From Curtobacterium sp. ZW137 (lineage in GTDB: Bacteria > Actinomycetota > Actinomycetes > Actinomycetales > Microbacteriaceae), in contig NZ_RJKS01000001.1 in NCBI RefSeq assembly GCF_003762905.1, positions 372,001 to 436,000 on the forward strand: a stretch of 64,000 nt of DNA, read 5' to 3'. This document shows positions 23,097 through 30,273 of the stretch, one piece after another; the first letter of the stretch is position 1; every line of letters starts with the position of its first letter. The notes beneath the pieces are model-generated. The model worked only from the letters and a program-made list of their open reading frames with translations, was not told the origin of the DNA and searched no databases. Made by a program: the position numbers and the translations under genes.

Positions 23097-23657
23097 TCAC
23101 CCGCGCAGCGCCAGCGCCTCGCTCAGCCACCGCGCGTGCAGCGCCCACGGGTCCGGCACCCCGGCGCCGACGACCGCGACGTGCTCGAGCAGCGCGGGCG
23201 TCACCCGGAACCACTCGGTGCCCGGGTACCGCGACGCGGTGAACTGCGCGTGCCGATGCCGTTCGAGCATCCGGTCGCCGCGCTCGAACGCCAGCAGGTC
23301 CTGGTGCGCGATCCGGGCCAGCCGCTGCCGCGGGTTCGCGGTCGTGCCGATCTTGATGCGGTCCCCGACGCCGTCCTGCTGCCGGAGGTAGTACACGACG
23401 TCGACCCGCGGGGGAGCGAGGTCCTGGTCGGGGACGTCCCCGTACGGCCACTCGCAGACCGCGCAGAGCATCCCCGAGGCGAACCGCACCCCCACGCGGG
23501 ACCCGCAGACCAGGCACGGTCCGGGCAGGGCGTCCTCGGTGCCGTGGTGCGCCGCGCCGAAGTCGCTGACGACCAGCACGTGCGACGAGCACAGCGGGAC
23601 CGGCGCGCCGGGCGCGCTCGCGCCGGCGCAGCCCGGGACGCAGCACGACTCGACCAT
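23097..23657 (-). CDS. GIY-YIG/T5orf172-type protein with cysteine-rich N-terminus
   Basis: A 186-residue protein. The N-terminus is Cys-rich (CCVPGC, CLVCGS, CAVCE), suggesting zinc binding. Residues about 85-150 read VVYYLRQQDGVGDRIKIGTTANPRQRLARI...LAFERGDRMLERHRHAQFTASRYPGTEWFRV, the pattern of T5orf172/GIY-YIG domains, with YYLR and KIGTT as the GIY-YIG-like strands and the E/WF motif near the end. Function is unknown; related domains occur in restriction and phage proteins. The start ATG has TAGCGT 7 nt upstream on the same strand. It converges with the preceding gene 11 bp away. Confidence 0.75.
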   Translation of the reverse strand: MVESCCVPGCAGASAPGAPVPLCSSHVLVVSDFGAAHHGTEDALPGPCLVCGSRVGVRFASGMLCAVCEWPYGDVPDQDLAPPRVDVVYYLRQQDGVGDRIKIGTTANPRQRLARIAHQDLLAFERGDRMLERHRHAQFTASRYPGTEWFRVTPALLEHVAVVGAGVPDPWALHARWLSEALALRG

Positions 23658-23664
23658 GCGCCGA

Positions 23665-23670
23665 ACGCTA
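23665..23670 (-). promoter_or_regulatory. -10 box of leaderless promoter for the GIY-YIG gene
   Basis: TAGCGT on the minus strand lies 7 nt before the ATG at 23657. Confidence 0.55.
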
Positions 23671-23738
23671 CCGGCGACCGCCGACGCTCAGGCGTCGACC
23701 GTGTGGTGCCTGCGCGCTGCGGGTCCGAGTGCGCCGAG

Positions 23739-23781
23739 GAACAGCGATGCCCGCGGAGCTGATCCGCGGGCATCGCTGTTC
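23739..23781 (-). terminator. stem-loop terminator after the secreted repeat protein gene
   Basis: A perfect 19-bp inverted repeat (23739-23757 with 23763-23781, GAACAGCGATGCCCGCGGA) has a 5-nt loop. It starts 14 bp beyond the stop codon at 23796. No T-run follows. Confidence 0.75.
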
Positions 23782-23795
23782 GGACGGTCTGCTGT

Positions 23796-26300
23796 CTAGC
23801 GCTTCGGTCCGTTCAGGTGGAGGGTGAGGGGGTTCTGGCCGGAGTCGGTGGTGAAGGTGACGGTGTAGTCGGCGGTGGGGCCGAGGTCGCGGTCGAAGGT
23901 CCACGTGCCGGTGGCGTTGGTCTTCGCCGAGCCCATCGGGGTGCCCCACTGGTTCTTCGCCGTGACGAGGCTTCCTGCCGTCGCGGTGCCGGTGAAGGTG
24001 TTCTTCCCAGCGGTGTAGGTCTGCCCGTTGGTGTGGCTGGTCACCGCGAACGGGGCGTTCGACTTCGGTCCGTTCAGGTGGAGGGTGAGGGGGTTCTGGC
24101 CGGAGTCGGTGGTGAAGGTGACGGTGTAGTCGGCGGTGGGGCCGAGGTCGCGGTCGAAGGTCCACGTGCCGGTGGCGTTGGTCTTCGCCGAGCCCATCGG
24201 GGTGCCCCACTGGTTCTTCGCCGTGACGAGGCTTCCTGCCGTCGCGGTGCCGGTGAAGGTGTTCTTCCCAGCGGTGTAGGTCTGCCCGTTGGTGTGGCTC
24301 GTCACCGCGAACGGGCGGGTGTCAGCCTCCGCGACGAATGCCACGTGCTCCATCACGCTCACCCCACCGGTCGGCGTGGTCTGTGTGAAGGACACGTCGT
24401 AGCCATCCGGCTTCGCGAGTTCAGCGACGGCCGACCACGTCCCGGAGGCCGACCGGCTCGCGCCGACCGTCGTCCGGAAGAGTTCTCCTGCGCCCGCGTC
24501 GCGGGCGACGATCACGGAACCCGGTGTCGCGGTGCCGGTGAAGGTGCGCGGGCCGGGCGTGTAGCGGTTCGAATTCGCGATGCCGTCCACGCTCAGCTGC
24601 CCGGGCACGACGACCGGGGCGGAACGATGTGCACCGTCGAACGCGACGATGGTGTACTCCTCGTTCGCTGCTTCGGCGGCGATGTCCCAGACCGTCACGA
24701 CGGACGAGCCCCGTTCGACGAGCGCGGCCCGGACGACCTGGCGTCGGCCGTCCATCAGCCAGACGACCTCGGGTTCGTCGCCCGACGGCACCGGTCGGAA
24801 GCTGCGTGTGCCGTCCACGTGCTCGAAGAAGCGCGAAGCAACCGGCGCTCCGACCTCGGCGCTCTCGCTCGGCAGCTCGAGCGTGGTGGTCGTGGTCGCC
24901 GACCGCGATCCGTCGTCACCGATCCCCGTGAGGCCGATCGAACGGCCGATGACCTCGGAGGGCAACTCGACGGAGAACCTGCCTTCGGAGACGCGTGCGA
25001 ACACGTAGTGGGAGCCGTCGATGGTCGCGCTCACCGAGACCGCTCCGGTCGCTGTGCCGATGAGCACGAGCTTCCCGGTCGCAGTCGCGATGGTCCGCGA
25101 AACGGAGGGAGCACCGACGCTCGTCGCGTCGGGGATCGTGACGGTGAGTGCGCCGGAGGTCGACGACCCCGCGTGCGACGCGATCGACACCCGCGTGCCG
25201 AGGGTCGCAGCCGGCACCGTCACGGTGAACGTCCCGTCGATGATCGGTGCGCTCACCTCGGTACGCCCGGTACCGGTGAGGCCGACCCGGTCGCCACTCG
25301 CAGCGCCGGTGATCCTGACGTCTGCGCCGTCACGAACCACCGCTGCGCCGCTCGGGTCGGACACGTGCGCCGCGCCGAGCGGGACCGTGACCTCGGGTGA
25401 GAACGCTCCCGAGGCATCCCGCGCCAGGAGGCGCACGCCGCCGTTGTCGTTCGTGACCTCGCCGGACCACGAGCCGTCCCTGGACGTCGTCAGGTCTCGG
25501 TCGCCATCGGTGGTCCTGATGACGATCGTCGTGCCCGGGTCGGCGTCGCCGGCGAGGACGGTCACCCCCTTCGACGGTGCGATGATCCGGACGTTCGGCG
25601 TCGACGGTCCGCCCCGTCCGTCGTCGGGTACCCGAACCTGGGTGACTGCGGTCCGCCATCCGGCGAGCTGTGCGCCGACACCGATCGTCCGACCTGCGAG
25701 CGACGCGGGCACCTCGACGGCGAAGCGTCCGTCGGTCACGGGGACGGTGCCGAGCGGGAAGCGGAGTGCACCGGTGGCCTGGCCGAACACGTTCACGACG
25801 TCGAGACCAGACGCACCACTGAGCCGGAAGCCAGCGGCCGTCGGGGTGACGGTGATGTCGCGCGGTTCTGGCGACACCCGGTCCGCGTCGGAGGTCGGGA
25901 CGGGGATCTGCAGCGGACGCGACTGCCCGGAACCGTCCTCGGTGACGATGCGAATCGTGCCGACGAGGCCGCGCGGGATCGTCGAGACCAGCGTGCCGTC
26001 GGCTCCGGTCTTGCCGAAACGGCCGGCGAAGGCGCCGTCCTCGCCGACGCGGATGACCCCGGTGTTCGGCCTCCCGTGGAAGACGACCTCCCACTCACCG
26101 AGTGCTCCGGGCGCCAATCGGACGATCGTCGGCGGTGTCAGGTCAGCGGAGTTCGTCGTGCCGTGCGACCGGACCGATCCAGCTGCAGCTGCAGCGGGAG
26201 AGGCTGCGAGCGCCGCCGAACCGGAGGTGAGGGCTCCGGTGAGACCGATCGTGAGCGCGAGTCCCGTTGCGAGCAGGGGACAGCGGGGATGAGTTGCCAT
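23796..26300 (-). CDS. large secreted Ig-like repeat protein
   Basis: An 834-residue protein with a signal peptide (MATHPRCPLLATGLALTIGL...LAASPAAA) and otherwise beta-rich, Ser/Thr-rich sequence organised in repeated Ig/Big-type modules, for example VSATIDGSHYVFARVSEGRFSVELP. The last modules, with YTPGPRTFTGTATPGSVIVA and TYTAGKNTFTGTATAGSLVTAKN, belong to a family in which the final 87-residue unit is duplicated almost perfectly at the DNA level. No LPxTG, membrane anchor or SLH domain is seen, so it is probably released or loosely bound to the wall. It may be an adhesin-like surface protein. The ATG at 26300 is preferred, although an in-frame start 27 bp upstream exists. Confidence 0.8.
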   Translation of the reverse strand: MATHPRCPLLATGLALTIGLTGALTSGSAALAASPAAAAAGSVRSHGTTNSADLTPPTIVRLAPGALGEWEVVFHGRPNTGVIRVGEDGAFAGRFGKTGADGTLVSTIPRGLVGTIRIVTEDGSGQSRPLQIPVPTSDADRVSPEPRDITVTPTAAGFRLSGASGLDVVNVFGQATGALRFPLGTVPVTDGRFAVEVPASLAGRTIGVGAQLAGWRTAVTQVRVPDDGRGGPSTPNVRIIAPSKGVTVLAGDADPGTTIVIRTTDGDRDLTTSRDGSWSGEVTNDNGGVRLLARDASGAFSPEVTVPLGAAHVSDPSGAAVVRDGADVRITGAASGDRVGLTGTGRTEVSAPIIDGTFTVTVPAATLGTRVSIASHAGSSTSGALTVTIPDATSVGAPSVSRTIATATGKLVLIGTATGAVSVSATIDGSHYVFARVSEGRFSVELPSEVIGRSIGLTGIGDDGSRSATTTTTLELPSESAEVGAPVASRFFEHVDGTRSFRPVPSGDEPEVVWLMDGRRQVVRAALVERGSSVVTVWDIAAEAANEEYTIVAFDGAHRSAPVVVPGQLSVDGIANSNRYTPGPRTFTGTATPGSVIVARDAGAGELFRTTVGASRSASGTWSAVAELAKPDGYDVSFTQTTPTGGVSVMEHVAFVAEADTRPFAVTSHTNGQTYTAGKNTFTGTATAGSLVTAKNQWGTPMGSAKTNATGTWTFDRDLGPTADYTVTFTTDSGQNPLTLHLNGPKSNAPFAVTSHTNGQTYTAGKNTFTGTATAGSLVTAKNQWGTPMGSAKTNATGTWTFDRDLGPTADYTVTFTTDSGQNPLTLHLNGPKR
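23802..24316 (-). repeat. near-identical 261-bp tandem duplication
   Basis: The segments 23802-24062 and 24063-24316 are identical apart from a few bases at the junction. Each encodes one 87-residue Ig-like unit. Nucleotide identity this high shows a recent duplication or ongoing gene conversion. Confidence 0.9.
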
Positions 26301-26375
26301 GAGTACAACCGTTCTGTGGGGGAGCACTCAGCATATCCGTAATATGAAATGTCACAGACCACTCGGCGGTGGCGC
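26301..26375 (-). promoter_or_regulatory. AT-rich promoter region of the secreted protein gene
   Basis: This 75-bp gap includes the locally AT-rich stretch CATATCCGTAATATGAAATG (26331-26350), unusual in this genome, immediately upstream of the secreted protein gene. Candidate -10 elements on the minus strand are TATTAC and GATATG. I cannot fix the start site. Confidence 0.4.
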
Positions 26376-27218
26376 TCAGGCGTCGAAGATGACGCCGATC
26401 GGTTCGCGCTTCTCCTCCTGGAACTTGTCCTCGGCGCGCCCGAGCGCCCAGTACGCGGAGAGCGACATGTCCGACTTCTCGAGCTCCCACTCGTCCTGCA
26501 GCAGCCGACGGATCGCCTTGATCGCGGTCCGCTCACCATGGGCGAACACCTGGACCGGCCGGGAGGCACGGGGCAGTTCCCGGGTCTCGGCCAGCAGGAG
26601 CGTGCCCGGCTCGGCGCCGGCGGCGTCGCGGTGCAGCCACCGCAGTGCGATGCCGGCCGGGTGCGCGATGTCCTGTTCGTCGTCGGGGCCGGCCACCTCG
26701 ACCAGGGCGACGCCCGTGGCGGAGTCGTCCATGGCCTCCAGGGCGGATGCGATCGCCGGGAGCGCGCTGTCGTCGCCGAGGAGGACGTGGACGACCGCGG
26801 GGTCGGTGCTCGGCGCGTAGCCGCCGCCGGGGCCGGAGAGGGCGAGCCGGTCGCCGGGCTCCGCCGCAGCGGCCCAGGGGCCGGCGAGTCCCTCGTCGCC
26901 GTGCACGACGAAGTCGATGGCGATCGTGTGGGCGTCGAGGTCGATGGCACGCACCGTGTAGGTGCGGCGGGCCGGCCGGTCGTGCTTCGGGAGGGTCTCG
27001 CGGAGCGCCTCGAGGTCGTACGGGGGCTCGAGCCCGAGCTCTGGCTTGGCGACCAGGAGCTTCACGTACTTGTCGGTGCTCCCGAGTCGCTCCGGGTCCG
27101 CCGCCGCGATGAAGTCATCGAACGCGGGGCCGCCGAGGTGGACGCGGACCATGTGCGGCGACAGCTGTTCGGTGCGGTCGACGACGAACACGTGCTGGGT
27201 GCGGTTCTTCGAGCTCAT
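26376..27218 (-). CDS. siderophore-interacting protein (NAD(P)H-dependent ferric reductase)
   Basis: A 280-residue FAD-binding SIP-type reductase. PARRTYTVRAIDLDAHTIAIDFVVHGDEGLAGPWAAAAEPGDRLALSGPGG carries the RxYT flavin motif near residue 85 and the G-x-A-x-x-W segment. HVLLGDDSALPAIASALEAM is the NAD(P)H-binding start, and DMSLSAYWALGRAEDKFQEEKRE is the conserved C-terminal helix with YW. These enzymes release iron from ferric siderophores in the cytoplasm. It is divergent from the heme oxygenase gene across an iron box, so both should respond to iron. The ATG at 27218 is preceded by AGGAAG. Confidence 0.9.
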   Translation of the reverse strand: MSSKNRTQHVFVVDRTEQLSPHMVRVHLGGPAFDDFIAAADPERLGSTDKYVKLLVAKPELGLEPPYDLEALRETLPKHDRPARRTYTVRAIDLDAHTIAIDFVVHGDEGLAGPWAAAAEPGDRLALSGPGGGYAPSTDPAVVHVLLGDDSALPAIASALEAMDDSATGVALVEVAGPDDEQDIAHPAGIALRWLHRDAAGAEPGTLLLAETRELPRASRPVQVFAHGERTAIKAIRRLLQDEWELEKSDMSLSAYWALGRAEDKFQEEKREPIGVIFDA

Positions 27219-27271
27219 CTGAGGAGCTTCCTCTCGGTGCTTCTGCGTCGCCTGGATTCCGTGGTTCGTGC

Positions 27272-27304
27272 TTGACGTGCGCGTCACTAAGGTTAGCCTT
27301 ACCT
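27272..27304 (+). promoter_or_regulatory. heme oxygenase promoter with DtxR/IdeR iron box
   Basis: TTGACG (27272-27277) and TAGCCT (27294-27299), 16 bp apart, form the promoter, and the ATG follows 6 nt after the -10. TAAGGTTAGCCTTACCT (27288-27304) covers the -10 and closely matches the 19-bp DtxR/IdeR box, so iron-bound repressor would block transcription. Confidence 0.82.
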
Positions 27305-27305
27305 C

Positions 27306-27977
27306 ATGGACACGACCGTCATCCCGTTCTCCGAGCTGCTGCGCAAGCGCACCCGCCGCTCGCACGGCTCCGCGGCCGGGAACGACTTCATGCACGACCT
27401 GCTCGGGGGTGCGTGCGACGTCGCCGACTACGCCGCCCTGCTCGGACAGTACTCGTTCGTGTACGACGCCCTCGAGCGCGCCGCAGCCCGGATGGCCGAC
27501 CACCCGGTGGCAGCGCCGTTCGTCACCGCGCAGCTCACCCGGATGCCGGCGATCCGCGCGGACCTCGAGTACCTGATCGGGCCGGACTGGTCCGAGCTGG
27601 TGTGCCCGTCGCCCGCCACCACGGCGTACGTCCGACGCCTCAACGAGGTCGCGGCCGAGTGGCCCGGCGGCTTCGTGGCGCACCACTACACGCGCTACCT
27701 CGGCGACCTCTCCGGCGGTCAGGCGATCGGCCGGGTGCTCGCCGACCAGTTCGGGTTCGACACGAACGGCGTCCTCTTCTACATCTTCGACCAGGTCGCC
27801 GACCCGACCGCGTTCCGGGACACCTACCGGGCGCAGCTCGATGCGGCGCCGTGGGACGACGACGAGCGCGAGCGGGTCATCGCCGAGGTGGAGCTGGCGT
27901 ACGCGCTCAACAGCGGGCTGCTCGCCGAGCTCGACGTGGCGCGGCGCACGGATGGCGACGCGGCGGTGATCGCGTGA
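27306..27977 (+). CDS. hmuO: heme oxygenase (biliverdin-producing)
   Basis: A 223-residue heme oxygenase. RRSHGSA places the proximal heme ligand at His20, the same position as in corynebacterial HmuO, and GGFVAHHYTRYLGDLSGGQAIG near residue 120 contains the distal-helix G-D-x-S-G-G motif. The enzyme opens heme to biliverdin, CO and free iron in the cytoplasm, and needs external reductase electrons. It overlaps the next gene by GTGA. The iron box upstream predicts induction by iron starvation. Confidence 0.93.
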   Translation: MDTTVIPFSELLRKRTRRSHGSAAGNDFMHDLLGGACDVADYAALLGQYSFVYDALERAAARMADHPVAAPFVTAQLTRMPAIRADLEYLIGPDWSELVCPSPATTAYVRRLNEVAAEWPGGFVAHHYTRYLGDLSGGQAIGRVLADQFGFDTNGVLFYIFDQVADPTAFRDTYRAQLDAAPWDDDERERVIAEVELAYALNSGLLAELDVARRTDGDAAVIA

Positions 27978-28276
27978 CCGACGGGCAGCCGCCCTTCGAC
28001 GCCGAGGCCCGGCGCGCGATCCTCCGGCACATGAACACCGACCACGCGCTCGACAACCTGGTGATCGCGCGGGCGAACGGCGCAGCGACCGCAGTGGCCG
28101 CGACCATGACCGAGATCGACGCGATCGCGGGTGTCTGGCTCGCGCAGCTCGACGACGGGGACGTGGAGCACGTCATCGTGCCGTGGACGTCCCCGCTGAC
28201 CGATCGCCGGTCGGCTCGCGTGCAGATCGTCGAGGTGCACGCGGCCGCGCAGGCCCAGCTCGCCGAGCCGAGCTAG
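27974..28276 (+). CDS. DUF2470 domain-containing protein
   Basis: A 100-residue single-domain DUF2470 protein. DAEARRAILRHMNTDHALDNLVIARANG contains the conserved HMN-x-DH motif, and AIAGVWLAQLDDGDVEHVIVPWTSPLTDRRSARVQIVEVH is the rest of the domain. DUF2470 domains accompany heme-utilisation and pyridoxamine-oxidase-like proteins and may bind heme or its products. The GTG start overlaps the heme oxygenase stop, so both proteins should be made together. A longer in-frame extension upstream overlaps hmuO in another frame and is not used. Confidence 0.87.
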   Translation: MTDGQPPFDAEARRAILRHMNTDHALDNLVIARANGAATAVAATMTEIDAIAGVWLAQLDDGDVEHVIVPWTSPLTDRRSARVQIVEVHAAAQAQLAEPS

Positions 28277-28289
28277 CCGCCCCCAGACC

Positions 28290-28352
28290 CGCCGGGAACG
28301 CGGTCGCTCCGCCACAGCAGGGGTGCTTCCGCCGGACGCCGTGTTCCCGGCG
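28290..28352. terminator. bidirectional stem-loop between DUF2470 and BCCT genes
   Basis: CGCCGGGAACGCGG at 28290-28303 pairs with CCGTGTTCCCGGCG at 28339-28352 (one mismatch), with a 35-nt loop, between two convergent genes. Confidence 0.6.
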
Positions 28353-28360
28353 ACACTCCC

Positions 28361-30109
28361 TCAGCGGCGGATGCGCCGCGCGAGCTTCGCGATCGGCCCC
28401 GTGCGGGGCGCCCGCTCCGCGGGGTCGACGACCTCCTGCTGGTAGAACTCGGCGAAGTCGGCCATCGCCGCCCGCCGTTCCGCGCGGAGGTACGCGCGCC
28501 GCTCACGGGTGAACGCCACCACGGTGGACCCGCACATCAGCACCATCACGACGCTGAACGGCAGCGCCGTGGTGATCGCGGCCGTCTTCAGTGCGTTCAG
28601 GCCGCCGGCGAGCAGCAGCGCGACGGCGACGAGCGCGGTGACGACGGCGAAGAAGACCCGGATCCAGTTCTTCGGTTCGAGCTGCCCGCCCGTCGCGATC
28701 ATCCCCATCACGAGCGCGCCGGAGTCGGCCGAGGTCACGAAGAACACGCCGATGAGGACGATCGCGCCGATCACGAGCGCCGGACCTGCCGGCAGTGCTC
28801 CGAGCATCTGGAAGAGGACACGCTCGACGTTCACGCTGCCGTCGGCGCCGACCAGGTCGCCGTGTCCGTGCAGCTGGTCCCAGAGCGCCGTGCCGCCCAT
28901 CACCCCGAACCAGAGGAAGGTCAGGAGCGTCGGGACGAACAGCACGCCGAGCACGAACTGGCGGACGGTCCGGCCCCGGGAGATCCGCGCGATGAAGATG
29001 CCGACGAACGGCGCCCACGACATCCACCAGCCCCAGTAGAACGTGGTCCAGGCGCCCTGCCACTGCTGGCCGGCCTTCCCCGCGAACGCACTCGTGTCGA
29101 ACGCGGCCCCGACGAAGCCCTGCGCGTACAGCCCGATCGACTGCACGAACTCGCCGAGCAGGAACTGGGTCGGGCCGAACACCAGCACGACCAGGAGCAG
29201 GGCGGCCGCCAGCAGCAGGTTCGTGGTGGAGAGGTACTTCATGCCCTTGCCGACACCGCTCAGGAGCGAGCCGATCGCGATCAGCGTGACGACGGCGATG
29301 AGCACGATCTGCAGGCCGCGGGAGTCCTCGGCGATGTCCGTGTAGTCGAGCCCGGCACCGATCTGCAGCACGCCGAGCCCGAGCGACGTGGCGACGCCGA
29401 AGAGCGTGCCGACGAGGGCGACGACGTCGATGAGGTTGCCCCACCCGCCGGTCACCCGACGGCCGAGCAGCGGCTCGAGCGCCCACCGGATCGAGACCGG
29501 CCGGCCGCGCCGGTGGATCGCGTAGGCGAGGGCGAGCCCGACCACGACGTAGATCGCCCACGCGTGGAGACCCCAGTGCAGGAACGTCTGCGTCATCGCC
29601 CGCTGCGCGAGTTCGTCGTCGCTGCCGGTGACCCCGGGTCGCGGCGACGCGAAGTGGCTGAGCGGTTCGGCCACCCCGTAGAACACCAGCCCGATGCCCA
29701 TGCCCGCCGCGAAGAGCAGCGAGAGCCACGACATCGTGGAGAACTCCGGCTCCTCGTCGTCCTTGCCGAGGACGATGTCGCCGAAGCGGCTGAAGCCGAT
29801 CCAGATCGCGAACAGGACGAACCCCGCGGCGACGAGCACGTAGTACCAGCCGAAGTCCCGGACGATGGTGTCCTGCACCGTCGCGAACACGGCCTCGGTG
29901 CCCTTCGGGGCGATCAGGGCCACGACGACGAAGGCCAGGACGAGGCCGGCGGCCGGCCAGAAGACCCAGCGCTCGACCGGGGGTCGCTTCCGCAGGTCGG
30001 GGACCGGGACACCGGATGGTCCCGTGGTGTCGGATGATCCCGTCGTGTCGGATGATCCCGTCGTGCCGGCTGGTTCCGTCGTGTCGGCTGGTTCCGTCGT
30101 GTCGCTCAC
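28361..30109 (-). CDS. BCCT family (betaine/choline/carnitine) transporter
   Basis: A 582-residue secondary transporter with about twelve membrane helices. The family signature FYWGWWMSWAPFVGIFIARISRGRTVR sits near residue 345, and MGIGLVFYGVAEPLSHF near residue 110 matches the glycine-rich helix of BCCT proteins that co-transport sodium and betaine-like solutes. It is likely an osmoprotectant importer. The N-terminus is a hydrophilic repeat (DTTEPADTTEPAGTTG...) that varies between homologues. I start at the GTG at 30109 because GGAG lies 7 nt upstream; a longer GTG start at 30205 would read through the promoter zone shared with the divergent PEP carboxylase gene. Confidence 0.88.
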   Translation of the reverse strand: MSDTTEPADTTEPAGTTGSSDTTGSSDTTGPSGVPVPDLRKRPPVERWVFWPAAGLVLAFVVVALIAPKGTEAVFATVQDTIVRDFGWYYVLVAAGFVLFAIWIGFSRFGDIVLGKDDEEPEFSTMSWLSLLFAAGMGIGLVFYGVAEPLSHFASPRPGVTGSDDELAQRAMTQTFLHWGLHAWAIYVVVGLALAYAIHRRGRPVSIRWALEPLLGRRVTGGWGNLIDVVALVGTLFGVATSLGLGVLQIGAGLDYTDIAEDSRGLQIVLIAVVTLIAIGSLLSGVGKGMKYLSTTNLLLAAALLLVVLVFGPTQFLLGEFVQSIGLYAQGFVGAAFDTSAFAGKAGQQWQGAWTTFYWGWWMSWAPFVGIFIARISRGRTVRQFVLGVLFVPTLLTFLWFGVMGGTALWDQLHGHGDLVGADGSVNVERVLFQMLGALPAGPALVIGAIVLIGVFFVTSADSGALVMGMIATGGQLEPKNWIRVFFAVVTALVAVALLLAGGLNALKTAAITTALPFSVVMVLMCGSTVVAFTRERRAYLRAERRAAMADFAEFYQQEVVDPAERAPRTGPIAKLARRIRR

Positions 30110-30222
30110 GTCCGCGCTCCGCCCTGCGAGGGCGGTCTGTCCCCGTACCGCGGAGTCTACGAAGGCCGCGCGCCCGCGTCCGGCCGTCCGGACGGTCGTC
30201 GTCACGTGCGCCCGCCTGCCGA

Positions 30223-30228
30223 TACGCT
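30223..30228 (+). promoter_or_regulatory. probable -10 box for ppc
   Basis: TACGCT lies 45 nt upstream of the ppc ATG, leaving a short leader that ends in GAGAGGA. Confidence 0.4.
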
Positions 30229-30273
30229 GCTGGGGTCCCGGAAGCGGTGTGCCGGGCGACCCGAGAGGACGAG

